Assembly: GCA_905147135.1 (NCBI GenBank)
Contig: LR990057.1
Coordinates: 4,340,001-4,404,000 of the forward strand
Reading direction: 5' to 3'
DNA length: 64,000 bases
From: Blastobasis lacticolella
Lineage: Eukaryota; Arthropoda; Insecta; Lepidoptera; Blastobasidae
Of this stretch, positions 12,289 to 24,626 are shown piece after piece. A program made the position numbers and the translations under genes. Below the pieces are notes generated by a model. It had not been told where the DNA came from. It saw nothing but the letters and a program-made list of their open reading frames with translations, and did no database searches. Position 1 is the stretch's first letter; the number at the start of each line of letters is the position of its first letter.

Positions 12289-12830
12289 CAACTGTACACT
12301 GATTCACAGTAACTTTCATGGTACACCACAAGCACAGTTACCTATAATAATATTAAGTTAATTTGACTGTGCTATATCTTACGTACGATGACGAAAATGC
12401 TCTATTAATAAAATTACAATTATAGTTAATACATAAAGTATCACACCGGGCAAGGAGCCAGGCCAAAAATGGTAATTATTGTAGTTAGAATATAAATATG
12501 ATGTACAAATTCGCGGAGGAAATAAAGAAGAGCTCTAAAATAAATTAATTTAATAGTACATAAAACAATGAACATGCTCTGCGCCTATCAAAAAATTGTC
12601 TAAAACTTGTCTACAGTTGTCGAAGCTGTATTGGGGCCCTCGAAGGGATCGACTACAATCCACTTGTAAATCTTTAACTAATACTGGCACCTCCGTTGAA
12701 TTGGCTTCGTTTTGCAATCGGTGTGTTGTGAAATATCAATCTATAATCGTAACTCCAAGCGAGGAAAGATGGTATTTGTTAGTGATTTACGAGTGTCTCG
12801 TATTCTAGTTTAGCTATTTGAAACCCCTGT

Positions 12831-15800
12831 TTATTTCTTAGAGACGGGTTTGAATGCTAACTTTCTGGATTTCATTGAGGACCACTTGTGTCGCTTGAAG
12901 TAGTAAGTCAGGACCGCTAGGGTGGTGAAGATGCCTATGGCCTTGATGGTCATGAGGCGTCGGTCGTCCAGCTCTGGCTCGGAGGTCCATCGCAGGAAGG
13001 TGGCCACGTCCTTGGCGAGTTGCGAGGCGGTCGCGGGCGTGCCGTCCGGGTACTCCGCGGTCTGCAATCGGGCCGGGGGACAGTCTTAGTCACGTGCTCG
13101 ACGTGGAAAATGTTATGAGTAACAGAGGTAGGAACGAGGGACGTCGGTGGGAATGAAGGACAGCGGTGTGAAAAAATGGCAGGGGCAGGAACGAGTAACA
13201 GTGGCGACGTGTAACAACGGCGGGAGGGAGTGACAGCGGAGGGAAAGAGGGGCAGTGGTGGGACGAGTGAAAGAGGGGCAAAGGTTGTACAACAAAAAAG
13301 TAATGCCTCATTCTACAACGTCCCTACAGCAGAGAAGTACGGATTGTGGCTCTGTAATTGTAACATTGAAGAAAACATTCGAAAGAGGGTGGACCGGTAT
13401 GTTTGTCCTTAGGAGCGACTACACACAGCGGCACCAGTCTATTCGTGACCCGTAAACCATGACGCATGCAACTGCGCCAAAATCTCGAGGTAAAAACAAT
13501 ATTGACCGCGGTAAAAAAAAACGATAATATGTGTATTGAAGAAAACATTAAACGCACCTTTCGTTCGCGAACCCCAACTTACCCTTTTTTCTGGTTTATA
13601 CCCTTCCTCTTGAATCACTATATCTATTGTTGAAATCCGCATTAAAATCCGTTGCGTACTTTAAAGACCTAAGCATACATAGATACATACTTTTGTTTTA
13701 GACTATGCAAAGACATATATATGTGGCCCCATTGCACTCTCCACATGGCACAGGTAACGAGATCAGAGTATATTTTTTTGTTATGTCTCTGTTTTACTTA
13801 TTATTATTTCTGCTCTATGAATATTTAAGAATTTGGCGCCGTGTGTCTGGGAATCTGTCTGGAATAAACATGTTTTACTCTACTTTACACAATACGCACC
13901 TCATTGAACAGCACCTGCGCCATACCGATGGCCCCCCCAGCGAAATAGGGGTTGTAGTTCTGTCCCTCGCGAAGCACCACACCCGCGGGTGGCTCCGCGT
14001 AGCCGGTCAGCAGCGCGAAGATGTAGTCCTCACCTCCATGGCGACCGGCCACTATGTATGATAGGTCGGGCGGGTATGCTCCTGTTGGGGATTGCGGATT
14101 GTTGTTAAGCATGTGTTCCTATTCAGGGAGACTTTTATTCTACGCAGTGACAAACGAGCCAACCTGAGGGTAAGCGGCAACTGACTAGACTTCAACTTCT
14201 TCTTGATGCTAAGGGGTATCATGTGCCCATGATAAAGGATGATGAAGCCTGTTGATGAACACCATTATAAGGCCCCCAGTTTGTGGCCATCGTGTAGCAC
14301 CGCGTGGCTGTATTTCACAGTCACGAAATGTATTTCATTGTATTCATTCAAACCGCGTATTCTGGCCAAAATGCGCTTATCCAAAATATGACATATTGTG
14401 GTTTAAAGGTCGAAGATAGCAGCGTTTAAAATCGACAATAGAAATTGTGGTCCTTGGAGGTCCTATCCGGTCTGCCTCTAAGACAAGACATTAGTCGCCT
14501 TAAACCTCAGTCAGGGTTGATATTAATTAAGAATAAGAAAATGTTATGTCGCTCACCACGACACAACACAAATAAATAAAGTTAAAAAAAAAAAAACATT
14601 GTTTTATGTAGATAAATAACACCACCTGCAGTAAAATGAAACTAACACCTACACAAGTAAACCAGACCAGACTATTGGCTATCTCAGTGGACAACTGAAT
14701 TCGACATTAAAACATATTACACACTAATTTGGTAGACGCTACTGCCAGTGGCCAACGTAGATGACGTATGGTAGAATTATTTAATGTCTAATTCAGTTAT
14801 CAACTGAGTTTGCCCTGCAGACCAGACATGAGACCAGGAAGGGCCATAAAACCATGATACTGTACCATTATTGGCAGCCCTCGCTGCGTTCTCGTTCGGG
14901 TACGGTGACGGCAAATAATCGGACAGCTTGCCGGGCCGCTCGAAGTATTCCCCGGTCTCATCGGGCCCGTCCTTGATCATCACCTGGGGAAGACGTTGGT
15001 TATTAGCTGAGCGCAAAAAGAGAGGTGTAGCTTTGACGTGTGTATCAGGGTGTCTGAGCTACGATGCGACTGTATCTCCCGAACGGATGGACCGCTTTCT
15101 CTTAAGAGTCAGTTTAATCGAGAGGGTTCGTGGCTGTTTTATCATATGTGAAGTGGAAGTAGGAAGGCGGATCCCGTACCATGGCGTACCACGTTAGAGT
15201 ACACCCGCGCATGGACGCAAGGATGATGATGATGGCCTTCTACCAGGATTTTTGCCACATCGATTTTGATTTGAGACTATAGTCCATTCGCGATAAGAAA
15301 ATAGTGATGCATAATTTGCCGCCGGCCTATCTCCGCCCCATTTGAAAGCTAAGTTCACAGTGACCAGCGAATATAATAAATATATAGTAGATATTTAGTA
15401 ATGGTATTGAAAGTCTCCGGTCTCTGCTGTCTTACCATCGCAAACTCAATCCTATTGAGTTGATGAGGGCCTAAATAAAAAATTATGTTGGTGCCAATAA
15501 CTCAACGTTCAAGAAAAAAAAGATATAAAAAATATTTTGTGGCGCAATAACTTTAATAGATGCTAATCGACGGAAGAAGTGATCCGATGTGATCCAAGAA
15601 GAAAATGTTATGTGGAATTTGGATGACATCAATGAGCATGAAGAACTAAATTATTTTATAATAAATACAAATGAAGCTTCTAGTGACATTGATTAAAAAA
15701 CATTACTAATCAGTTTATTTATTTTAAACAACTAATTGATTTTTATGCATTAAAAATCATCTGTTTTGAAATATAAATTGTTTGAATTTTACTCCACTGT

Positions 15801-18800
15801 AAAAACAGCTTTACCCTGCATTAGTCACGATTTTCCTACGGCGAATGGACTATAGTGAGTAGACCCCATAGTTAAAGTTGTAGGAAACCTTTCTGAAAAC
15901 ATAACATTTAATGTAAATTATCCAATCCTCTTACCGATGTATAACGTATTCTATACAATTACCAAGCTCTGTTTATTTTGGAGAGATCGGAACTGCAACT
16001 TTACCCTAATCGATTTTTACATTATTACTATGCTATAAAAACCTGTGATTATAAATTTCTTTACACTAACTACATACTACCCAATCTTTATCTATCTAAT
16101 CTAACTCTATACCACCTAATGGTAAGTTACGATGCAGCTGAAGATTCCAACTGTAATAAGTTGATTGAATTCAATAAAACTTTACTCACATCAGCCGCTT
16201 CAGCCTTAGCCTCATCCTCGGTGTGGGTGACATTTACCAAGTTGCGGAAGGCGATGTACTGCAACGAGTGGCACGCCTTGCATACCTGCTTGTATACTTC
16301 ATACCCGCGCCGTACACTGTAACATTATATAGACACAACATTTCATTAACTAATTGCTTGTTGAGTACGGTATCCAATCACGCATAGGCGGGACTAAGCA
16401 CTTACAGAATATTATGTTTGAGGATGCCTGGATAGTTTGATGCATCTCCGAAAGTACAAATAATTGGAGTGAGAAGTCATTGTAACTATTACTTTAGGCC
16501 ATAATACCTATTCAAGTATCACTCATCGTTATTAGTCCTGGATAGAAGTCGGAATAATTGGAATGGAACATAATGGTAGTTATTACTGTACATTCAAAGA
16601 CCTATTCAACGATGTATGACTCATAGCTATTGACTCTCGTAATCGCGGGTAGAAGGTCCTTACGGAGTTTTAAACAAGTATAACTCCTAAAGTACAAACA
16701 TTGGAATAAGGCGTCATAGTAGTTATTACTCTACATATAAATACCTATTCAAAGAGGTAACACTCGTCGTTATTGGCGCTAGTTAGAAGTCAGGGCCCAA
16801 GTCTAAAACAAATTGCCTATCAGCCGTTAGGGTAAAACTGTTTTTTATTATTCGAAAGTCCATTGGACCCAATACGTGGTGCTGTGATTGTGTAGGACAA
16901 CATTTGTCTAGACCAGTAATAAGCTAAGTAGAGTTTTAAACTATAATTACAAAATAAATATGTACAATCAAAATGACAACACAGATTACAAAATCTAGGT
17001 CACAAGCATCAGCTGGTAAGGACCGTATGCAAGGTTGCTTTGTTACACATATAACATTTATGTCCCAGCAGGCTTTTCCATTAGAAAGGACATCATCCAA
17101 ATAGCACCAAAAATGTAGGAGTGACATTATAAAACTGAAAAGTAATTAGTTTGATAGCAATACAAGACCAATACTAGAATTTTATTACAATCATAGAAAA
17201 GCTAGATTTTCAGGTTTCAAGAACATCTCTTAGTGATTGTCGAACTATCCTAAAAAAATATTTAGAATAATGCATGCTGTTGAAATTGCTACCTTAATTT
17301 TGTTAGCTAGCACTTTCAAATTTTGGTACTTTTTGTATGGGCCACAAATGGTTTCCTTACAAAGCTAGGCTTTAACCATCAATCACTGTCAGTCTTTTAA
17401 CTAATGCTCTACAGTAGACTATAATCCAGTACTATAATTTTCTACCAAATCTAAAACTAATCTACAACTCAGAAGGTCTTAGAGCCTCACCTAGCATGGT
17501 CCAGAGCCTGAAACCATCCATCATGACTCCAGGGCAGATGGTGGGGATGTGCTTCACTACCGGAAGCGTCCACGGATTGTTCTAATGCGAAAAGCAGGGC
17601 ACCCACACCACCCCCTACTACGCCTAGTGTTGACAACAACTGTGAAAAATAGGTTTGGTTTTTTAGCCAACACACTTAATGTATAAACATTATATCATGA
17701 AATGAAATGAAATGAAATACATTTATTGTCTCAGTGATGTCTCATTTATTGTCTAGAAGAGATTTAATCACTTGAATGCTAAATAATGTTTTATTAAATT
17801 CAATATGATGCAACTAGAGCACTATATTGGCAATTCTTAATATTAACATGTGAATATAGAGTCTAAGAAATAAATCAAATGTAATATCAATGCACAAGCA
17901 TCCCCAATAATATCAACCTTACAATATTGTATATTTCATGTTGCATTTACAAGTATTAAGTGACAGAAACAAAATGTATGCTTTAACTATAAATTGTAAA
18001 TATTAAAAAAAATATTATATTCTTCACGGTAAAGTTTCAATGAGAACTTTAAATCTGAATAGATTCATATATTATAAGAAAAATCTCTTCAATAGAAACA
18101 TTAAATTAAGTATAACTAAAAGGCAATGATGATAATGAAATAAATGTGAAGGGAAATCAAAGTTTTTTCTTCAGTAGTGATGTATTACATAGTTTTGGTG
18201 GCATACATAGTATTCTTTCTCTGCACATTCATAATTTTTTTCATTACACTATTCTTTTAAAATGTCTATCAATAGACCTTATGTATTGATAGACATTTTA
18301 AAATTTCAAGTAAATAGGACATTTTTGGATAGTGATGTTTTGTTGTTTAAAGAAATCAAATAAAGTATAATAAACCACTATTGTAAAAAAAACCAAAACT
18401 TTAAAAAATCTGAAATTGTAGGACATAATACAATCAATAGCAAAAACGACATTAACTGTGATCTTCACTGATAAGCACTTCATAACAGAAACTAGTCACA
18501 GAAAAATGTCAAATTGTGGGGACGTCTTCCAGTTTTGTAAAAGAAGTCACCTTGAAGTTGTAAGATAAAGTACTCACCAGTTTTCTGTTTTTGGTCCATC
18601 CTTGAGTATTGGTGGTTAATTGCCGTACCTGCAATAGACGATCTCCGTTAAAATTTCATGTACTTGTTACATAATGTAGGATAGGTTATCACTTGGCCAA
18701 TGATTACAATGTTCTGCACCGACAAATAAAACATTTACATGCATTTTATACAACACACTATCATCGGAATCACCAATTTATTCACTTAAAATACCCAAAA

Positions 18801-19008
18801 TTGCTGAATTTCACAAGTTTCAGCGGCAGTGCGAAACCACCTTTCGTTCGACCGATTTATACATTTCTGACACTGTTGGTGGATTTCTAAAGTAAACTAA
18901 GCGTTGTAATAATGTATAGTTTACGGTGTGCTCCAGTACCTGCGGTGCAAAGAAGCCATATTTTTTAAATAGTTGTTGCCCACAAATCCTGCCTACGGCG
19001 GACGCCAT
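12831..19008 (-). CDS. CYC1: cytochrome c1, heme protein of complex III
   Basis: Membrane-anchored c-type cytochrome of the mitochondrial bc1 complex, passing electrons from the Rieske protein to cytochrome c. Seven exons join in phase: 19008-18940, 18628-18578, 17639-17491, 16316-16190, 14983-14866, 14081-13900 and 13061-12831 (927 nt, 308 aa, normal for the family). The N-terminus ([10 protein letters not shown]...) is a basic presequence, followed by a hydrophobic sorting segment [17 protein letters not shown]. The heme site CKACH is in exon 4. [13 protein letters not shown] in exon 6 contains the expected axial methionine. The C-terminus has a membrane anchor ([14 protein letters not shown]) and the [11 protein letters not shown] tail. 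An upstream in-frame ATG at 19059 is less likely than 19008. Introns carry a MITE, a perfect hairpin and tandem repeats. Confidence 0.96.
13110..13290. repeat. purine-rich degenerate repeat in a CYC1 intron
   Basis: On the plus strand the stretch is a run of G/A-rich units resembling 'aggaacgagtaacagtggcg', repeated with many changes. It lies in the last CYC1 intron. The open frames in it come from the base composition. Confidence 0.4.
15276..15857. mobile_element. TIR element in a CYC1 intron
   Basis: Inverted ends ACTATAGTCCATTCGC (left) and GCGAATGGACTATAGT (right) bound about 580 bp, and the match continues imperfectly through GAAAATxGTGA. It lies in the intron between CYC1 exons 4 and 5. 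A small remnant of open frame near 15600-15695 might be the start of a transposase, but I cannot assign it. Confidence 0.6.
16450..16795. repeat. degenerate tandem repeat, three units, CYC1 intron
   Basis: Three imperfect units of about 95-140 bp begin near 16458, 16553 and 16693. Each contains 'ttggaat', 'ttattact', 'acctattcaa' and a 'cgttattg..tagaagtc'-like end. They lie in the intron between CYC1 exons 3 and 4. Confidence 0.55.
18255..18303. repeat. perfect 20-bp inverted repeat (hairpin)
   Basis: TTTTAAAATGTCTATCAATA at 18255-18274 is followed by a 9-base loop and its exact reverse complement at 18284-18303. The hairpin is in the CYC1 intron between exons 2 and 3. Confidence 0.8.
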
Positions 19009-19593
19009 GATAGAAATACGTCGAAATAAAGACTGAAATGGTTCAAACTGACATATCACTACACGTTTACTGCCATTACAAAAAATTGTTCAAAATATTT
19101 CTAATGATCTACAAAATGTATTTACAAAAATTAGGAGAGTTTCTTTTCGATAATTAGGATAAACAATCGTATGATTACGCTAAGTGACAAAAAACGTCAA
19201 TCAAACTCTATCACTCAAAAATGTATTGGCTGACGAAAAGAAAATTCTGTTTTGTAGATTCTTTGGTTTCTGATCTAAGAAAACCTATTTCCAAATAATT
19301 TTCTAAATCTTAATCTATTTAACAGATTATTTATTTAGTCCTCAGTATTATAATAAACATTTACACATTTACACACATATTTTAATACATTTAGGCAAGA
19401 GGTCAAAGCCATAAAGAAAAAAAAACATAACATATGATTTTGACATTGACAGCTATCTTTGATTTAGTGTTGGATCATTCGAGATGTATCGATATAATTA
19501 TAAAAAATTTATTAAAAAGACTCGGATATGAAATTGAAGGGCTGAGTTCCACAATTCGTTAAATCCCAAAATTGTGATTTTAAGGTTGTCGAT

Positions 19594-19890
19594 TTGAAAT
19601 CTATGAAATGGTCTGGAAATATTAATATTATCAAATTTTTAAAAAGTCTATTTGTGTTAGTACCAACATACACACTGTTAATTTCAGCAGAAGCTGTACA
19701 GTACATGGTTGTCAAGGATTATTCAGCCTCACACTTACTCCAGCACGATCTAGATAACGTGTACGAAGGGTGTGAAATTGATCAACAACATTTAAATACC
19801 CATAGAACTCAGAGTGCTTCTGAGTTCTATGTAAATACCAATAAAAGCAAGTATATAAAATTAACTCAAACGAAATCGGAAACTAGGTAG
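19594..19890 (+). CDS. uncertain small ORF, one hydrophobic segment
   Basis: A 98-codon frame lies in the region between the divergent CYC1 and FLCN genes. Near its N-terminus is a hydrophobic stretch (LKSLFVLVPTYTLLISAEA), followed by a polar tail, which could be a single-pass membrane microprotein. I do not recognise a family. Its 3' end overlaps the boundary of a TIR element at 19887 and it contains a 13-bp perfect hairpin at 19801-19831. It may be chance. Confidence 0.25.
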   Translation: MKSMKWSGNINIIKFLKSLFVLVPTYTLLISAEAVQYMVVKDYSASHLLQHDLDNVYEGCEIDQQHLNTHRTQSASEFYVNTNKSKYIKLTQTKSETR

Positions 19891-20734
19891 AGCTCGTCTA
19901 ATCTAAAATGACGCGTCCCACTATCGCATTAACGCACACAAGCAAGTTTAAAATATGGACGCAATACATATACAAAACCCGTTGCAATTGGTCATTCAGT
20001 TGCCGGTGAGATTCAAACGTAGGATAACGCGTCGTTCATTGGCTCCCACAGATGAAGTGTCGTTATCAATATTTGCACTCACACATCGAAATCAACTAAC
20101 TAAGTATGCTTTGTCTAAAATAGGATGATAATTTTGACAGCTCACTAATTGTTGGTCTTTGGCGCACGCCTATAAAGTTTTGTGTTTTATTTCGGTAAAA
20201 TGTACTACGGAAAATTTCGTACTTCATAGACAGGCCCCGCCCCTTTAGTGAAGTGCCACGAATAACGAATAACAACAGACAATCGAAAATCGATATTGAT
20301 ATAATATAATCGAACATTAAAAATTAACATTTAGGTAACCTTATTATTTTTTGTAACTCAACTCTTATTATTTGTTTCGATTTCACCTTAAGAGACCTTT
20401 CACAACAACAATTTCGAGTCGCGCGTATTCTACGTAATAGGATGACTGACCGAATAGAAATACGCACGTGTCATAATCGTCGTTGTAGAAGGGTTTTTAG
20501 TGTCGTATTAATAAAATATTAATTTAGAAGAAAATAAATAGTTTATTTTGTATAATACGTATAGCATAACCATGCAACTATCGATTCCAAGTTCTATGAG
20601 AATGATAATCGATAATCGAATAGATTCATTAACGATTATACACAACCACATCCCTACTGTGATCTGTCAAAATTATCATCCTATTTTAGACAAGGTATAG
20701 TGGGGCGCTCCATTTTAAACTAGACGAGCTCTAC
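19887..20734. mobile_element. TIR element between CYC1 and FLCN
   Basis: Inverted ends of about 40 bp: GTAGAGCTCGTCTAATCTAA at the left and the inverse of GTAGAGCTCGTCTAGTTTAA at the right, continuing through AAATG..GCG(T/C)CCCACTAT. It is about 848 bp, non-coding, and contains a second inverted-repeat element at 20109-20695. Its right end lies about 200 bp before the FLCN start codon. Confidence 0.65.
20109..20695. mobile_element. inner TIR element
   Basis: About 32-bp near-perfect inverted ends of the form C(T/C)TTGTCTAAAATAGG...TTTTGACAG bound 587 bp of AT-rich DNA. TAT-type bases flank both sides. It is nested in the 19887-20734 element. No coding capacity. Confidence 0.65.
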
Positions 20735-20932
20735 TGTACTAGACGAAGTAAATAATCGATATCGACGTAAATAATCCCACACCTCACTAATTTTGTTCGT
20801 GTGGAGATGAATCTGATGAATGGATCCAAATCCCTGTTCGTTATCTATTGTTGTATTTTATTATTACTTTGCTTTATGACTGTGAATGTCTGAGAATTTG
20901 TTGTACTAAAGTTAAAAACTGAGGCTTAAACG

Positions 20933-23900
20933 ATGAACGCAATAATAGGCTTGTGCCATTTCTGTGAAGCACACGGTCCCAGGTCCCTGTTTTGTACATT
21001 CACAACTGATGATGAAAGTAACACTACGGAGGCGTCAAAACCACCTTTTCAGTGTACTGGGTGTACATCCCTTGGGCCCCAAACCGTGTTTGTGTCCCGT
21101 GATGATGATGGGACCGTCTACTGTAGCAGAGAAGCCGTGCCTAACACTGAAGTGACAGCGTTCTTGCGAATTGCAGCAATAAGAAGCATCACTTGTGAAG
21201 TGAGTTAAAAGCTAACCTATTATTTGTAGAAGCCAGAATATTTTTGTACAGCTAAAGTGGCGGACAAGTGTGTGGCCTGCCTGTCTGGTATAATAAGCAG
21301 TTACTGTAGCCTATGACGACTTGTCAGGATGTCAAATTTAAAATAAGCATGTATGTTTGTTACTCCTACACGCAAAAAGTACTAAACGAGTTTTGATGAA
21401 ATATTGGCAGCAATAAAGCTTATAGCCCAGAATAGCACATAGCCTATAAATTATCCTGGAATTCAATCGGTTCCCATGAGCAAAAGCTAGAATGATAAAA
21501 CTTCTCTAAGAATTATTTCTCAAAATGAACCCTCAAATTACCAAGTATTATGTCATTGTCCTTTGTCTCGCTTTGACCATATATTCTTCTTTCCAGGTAA
21601 GTTGGAGTAAGGATGGTGGAGTTGTATACTTTAGCGATACAAAAGGACATGTGCTGAGCCACATGTTCCAGTTGAGAGATACCAGGGCACGAGGATTGAA
21701 GAGGTGGTTCTCCATTGTAGTCCTAATGAAAGATAAGATGTTGCTGCTTAACATCACTCCAGTACTGTCGGAACATATGCAGGCATGCTATTGTTATGTT
21801 TGAAGCGAGAACTTTTTTTAGAATTTTATTTAACAAAAGCTGAATATAATACCATTTACCTTTGCTTAATCCAGCAACCTAAGTTACCAAAGAGCTGATC
21901 AATATGGAATGTATGCTCACAGAATAAGGTTGTTTTTTGTATCATTTATATGTTTTATTTTATTTATTTATTAGTACAAAGGTCGGCTTAAAGCTTTGGA
22001 GCTTTATCTACCAGTCTACCATGAAAACTGCAGGGGGTGCATAAAAATTTACAACAACATTATACTTACATACTTAACTACAAATACAATTCTACCCACT
22101 AGTATTCACATACCGAAACTTAAAATATTTTATAAAATACTAAAAACCTACAACAACAAGATAGCACCCATTCCGCTTTCCAAAAAAGGCACAATACATA
22201 AATACAAAAAGTCAGCCATACATTCCATTTTGATCAGCTCTCTGGTAACTTATATTGCTGGATTAAGCAAAGGTGTAATAGATTCCTAAGAAATAAAAAT
22301 TTAAATTTATAAATTTCTTAAAATTGTTGTACACATGTACTTAAACATTCCATTTTGCCTGTTAAAATTGAAATGTCAATACAATTTTCAGAAAATAGCT
22401 GCAGAACTCCAGGGATTAGCTGAAGTTGTGTACAATAACGAGCAAAAAGTTTGCTCTCAAAGAGCATTGCGTTTGAACACTGGGAGAAACGATTTTGGCC
22501 AGTCCAGGTCTCTCAAACAATTAACTGGTAACTTACAGTTTTAATAAAAAAATATATATTTTTTTAACAGTGACTGTACTACATTGGATTGATTTCATTT
22601 TCGACAGGTGATGAGGCTATTTTCAAACGCCTCCACACTCACTTCACTTGGATGTTGAAATCTGGTGCTCATACATTTAAAGAAACACTTTATACTAGTC
22701 AAGATTTACTGCAGAAATTGAATATAAAAGAGGATAAGAATCAATCAATATTTCAGGGTAATGCTTGTTCGTTGCCAAATGATGACGAATGCATTTCTTT
22801 AAGAGCATTGGAAAGTTTGTTGACGAAAAGCTTGTTCAGGATAATGTTGTATTGTACACTGACTGGAATTGATGTAAGTAAATCAGTGTGTTTATTGGTC
22901 TAAAATATTTATGTTTTATACAATGTGTATCAGTTAGAAAACGTCATATGTAAATTCACCATGTAGAATTAATTATGATGCGACGGATTGGGATACTAAT
23001 ACATAAGCGCCTTAGTTGTTTAAACATAATTGCCTTTTATTTAATCAAACATAATCTATAATATGAGTATTGCGATCTCAAAATAAATGATGTCCATGTC
23101 TATTTCAGATACATATAAAATCCACAAATACGGATCCAACACTTATATCTAAAGGGTTAGCTAGAGTACTACCCTTAGGAAACACAGATGTAGTTCCCCA
23201 CATTCAAATAAGTGGTAACATTGACCCTCTAAAAGCCAATACATGTGTAATAGAAGAAACAATAAACAGTAACTTCACATGCAAGTGGTCTGGTGTGGTA
23301 CCAACCAAATGTAAGTATTCAGAAACTTTACTATGTAACCCTTTCCACGCCACGGATTTTTACGAAAATCTCTAGGCACGTAAATGAGACGTCTGATATA
23401 TCCTGACTTTGGCGTTGAAAAGGTTAACCATATCCTTTAAGAGCTATCTCATTCATATAAATCAGTATTTGTATGTTGCTGACGAGTTATCTCATCGTAA
23501 AACATTTACTATTACATGTACAGCAGCTGAATGCTATATTGTTCCCTCAAATTGAGCTAGGGCATAAATTAATAAAATTATGTAAGTATGTATTGTCCGT
23601 CACGTAAACACATCTACGGAGACGTGCACGATTCAGTGCAATGGCAATGTGCCCATTGGCAAACCTTATTGCGTGTCGTTGTATACGCAAGCGGTACTTA
23701 TGACCATGTTTAATCAGTTCCATACTTGTTTAACTTTAATGCAGTAGGTAGAACCTTGCATTTGCAGTGTTTCTAGCGTTATACTTAATAATATAATTGT
23801 ATTTTTGTTCCAGGCCCTACAATCATGAACAGGATAGAAAGTGCAATGGCTAATACAAAGTTCAATGATGCAGTGTTACACCAACATGTCAAGTATTTGC

Positions 23901-24626
23901 AGTTAGAGTGGCATGGGTGAGTAACTAGGCTGCATCTGACAGTCAGCAGACTTGATTTATATGAAATTTGGTAAGGGGATAGCTTGGACCCTGGTTAAGG
24001 TGGGCGTGTGGTGTCCGGCAGAGTAGAATAGCACTAAACCGCGTGGGTGCCGTACAAGGCGGCTAATTACTACTAAGTTTTCGAGACAATCGAACTAGCT
24101 AGTCTCCATAGGCTAGAAAATGGGCAGCATCATTTTCCATTATATTTATAACACTGCGATCTCCAACTCGTCTGTTAAGCCTTGACATTATGGGAATAAC
24201 CTCCCCGTTCGTGGGAGAGGCCTTAAGTCCTACGTGCAGTGGATGTAAAGAGCTATGATTAGGATAATGATGATGATGTGCCCCGTCTCCTCTCACTCGC
24301 CTGTATCGTCTCTTTGAGACTGGTGTCGTACCTAAGTCGTGGAAGCTTGCCTGAAATTGGTCTTGCCTTAAAGCTTATTATGGGGTGAGAGTAAAACTAC
24401 TGGCTATGAATAGGAAGTGAGCCAAGAATATTCTTGTTGAATTTCTACGTATTTAATTGAGATAAACTTAATTTATTACATCAACAGAGTGGCGAAAGCT
24501 GTGAAATCAGCGATAGATTCATCAGGTGCCAAGTCAGATGCTGTGGCGAAATTGAAACTTGTATTTGGTGTCACAGTACAAGATGATCTACTGCTCAATT
24601 ATTGGATTAGTGCCTTTTGTAAATAG
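20933..24626 (+). CDS. FLCN: folliculin
   Basis: Longin-DENN protein that works with FNIP as a GTPase-activating protein for RagC/D, controlling TORC1 and TFEB at lysosomes. Seven exons: 20933-21199, 21597-21782, 22392-22527, 22608-22873, 23109-23310, 23814-23916 and 24488-24626 (1299 nt, 432 aa). The N-terminus MNAIIGLCHFCEAHGPRSLF is diagnostic. CTGCTSLG and SITCEVSWSKDGG follow. RARGLKRWFSI matches the segment where I believe the human arginine finger (Arg164) lies. The DENN half includes RVLPLGNTDVVP, CPTIMNRIE and the C-terminal LLLNYWISAFCK. It is shorter than human (579 aa), mainly lacking the acidic disordered loops. Intron 2 appears to use a GC donor (see findings). Intron 6 holds SINE-like sequence. 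Confidence 0.93.
23336..23425. mobile_element. short MITE in an FLCN intron
   Basis: About 90 bp bounded by AACCCTTTCCACGCCA and the near-inverse TTGGCGTTGAAAAGGTT. Non-coding, 25 bp after the exon 5 donor. Confidence 0.45.
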
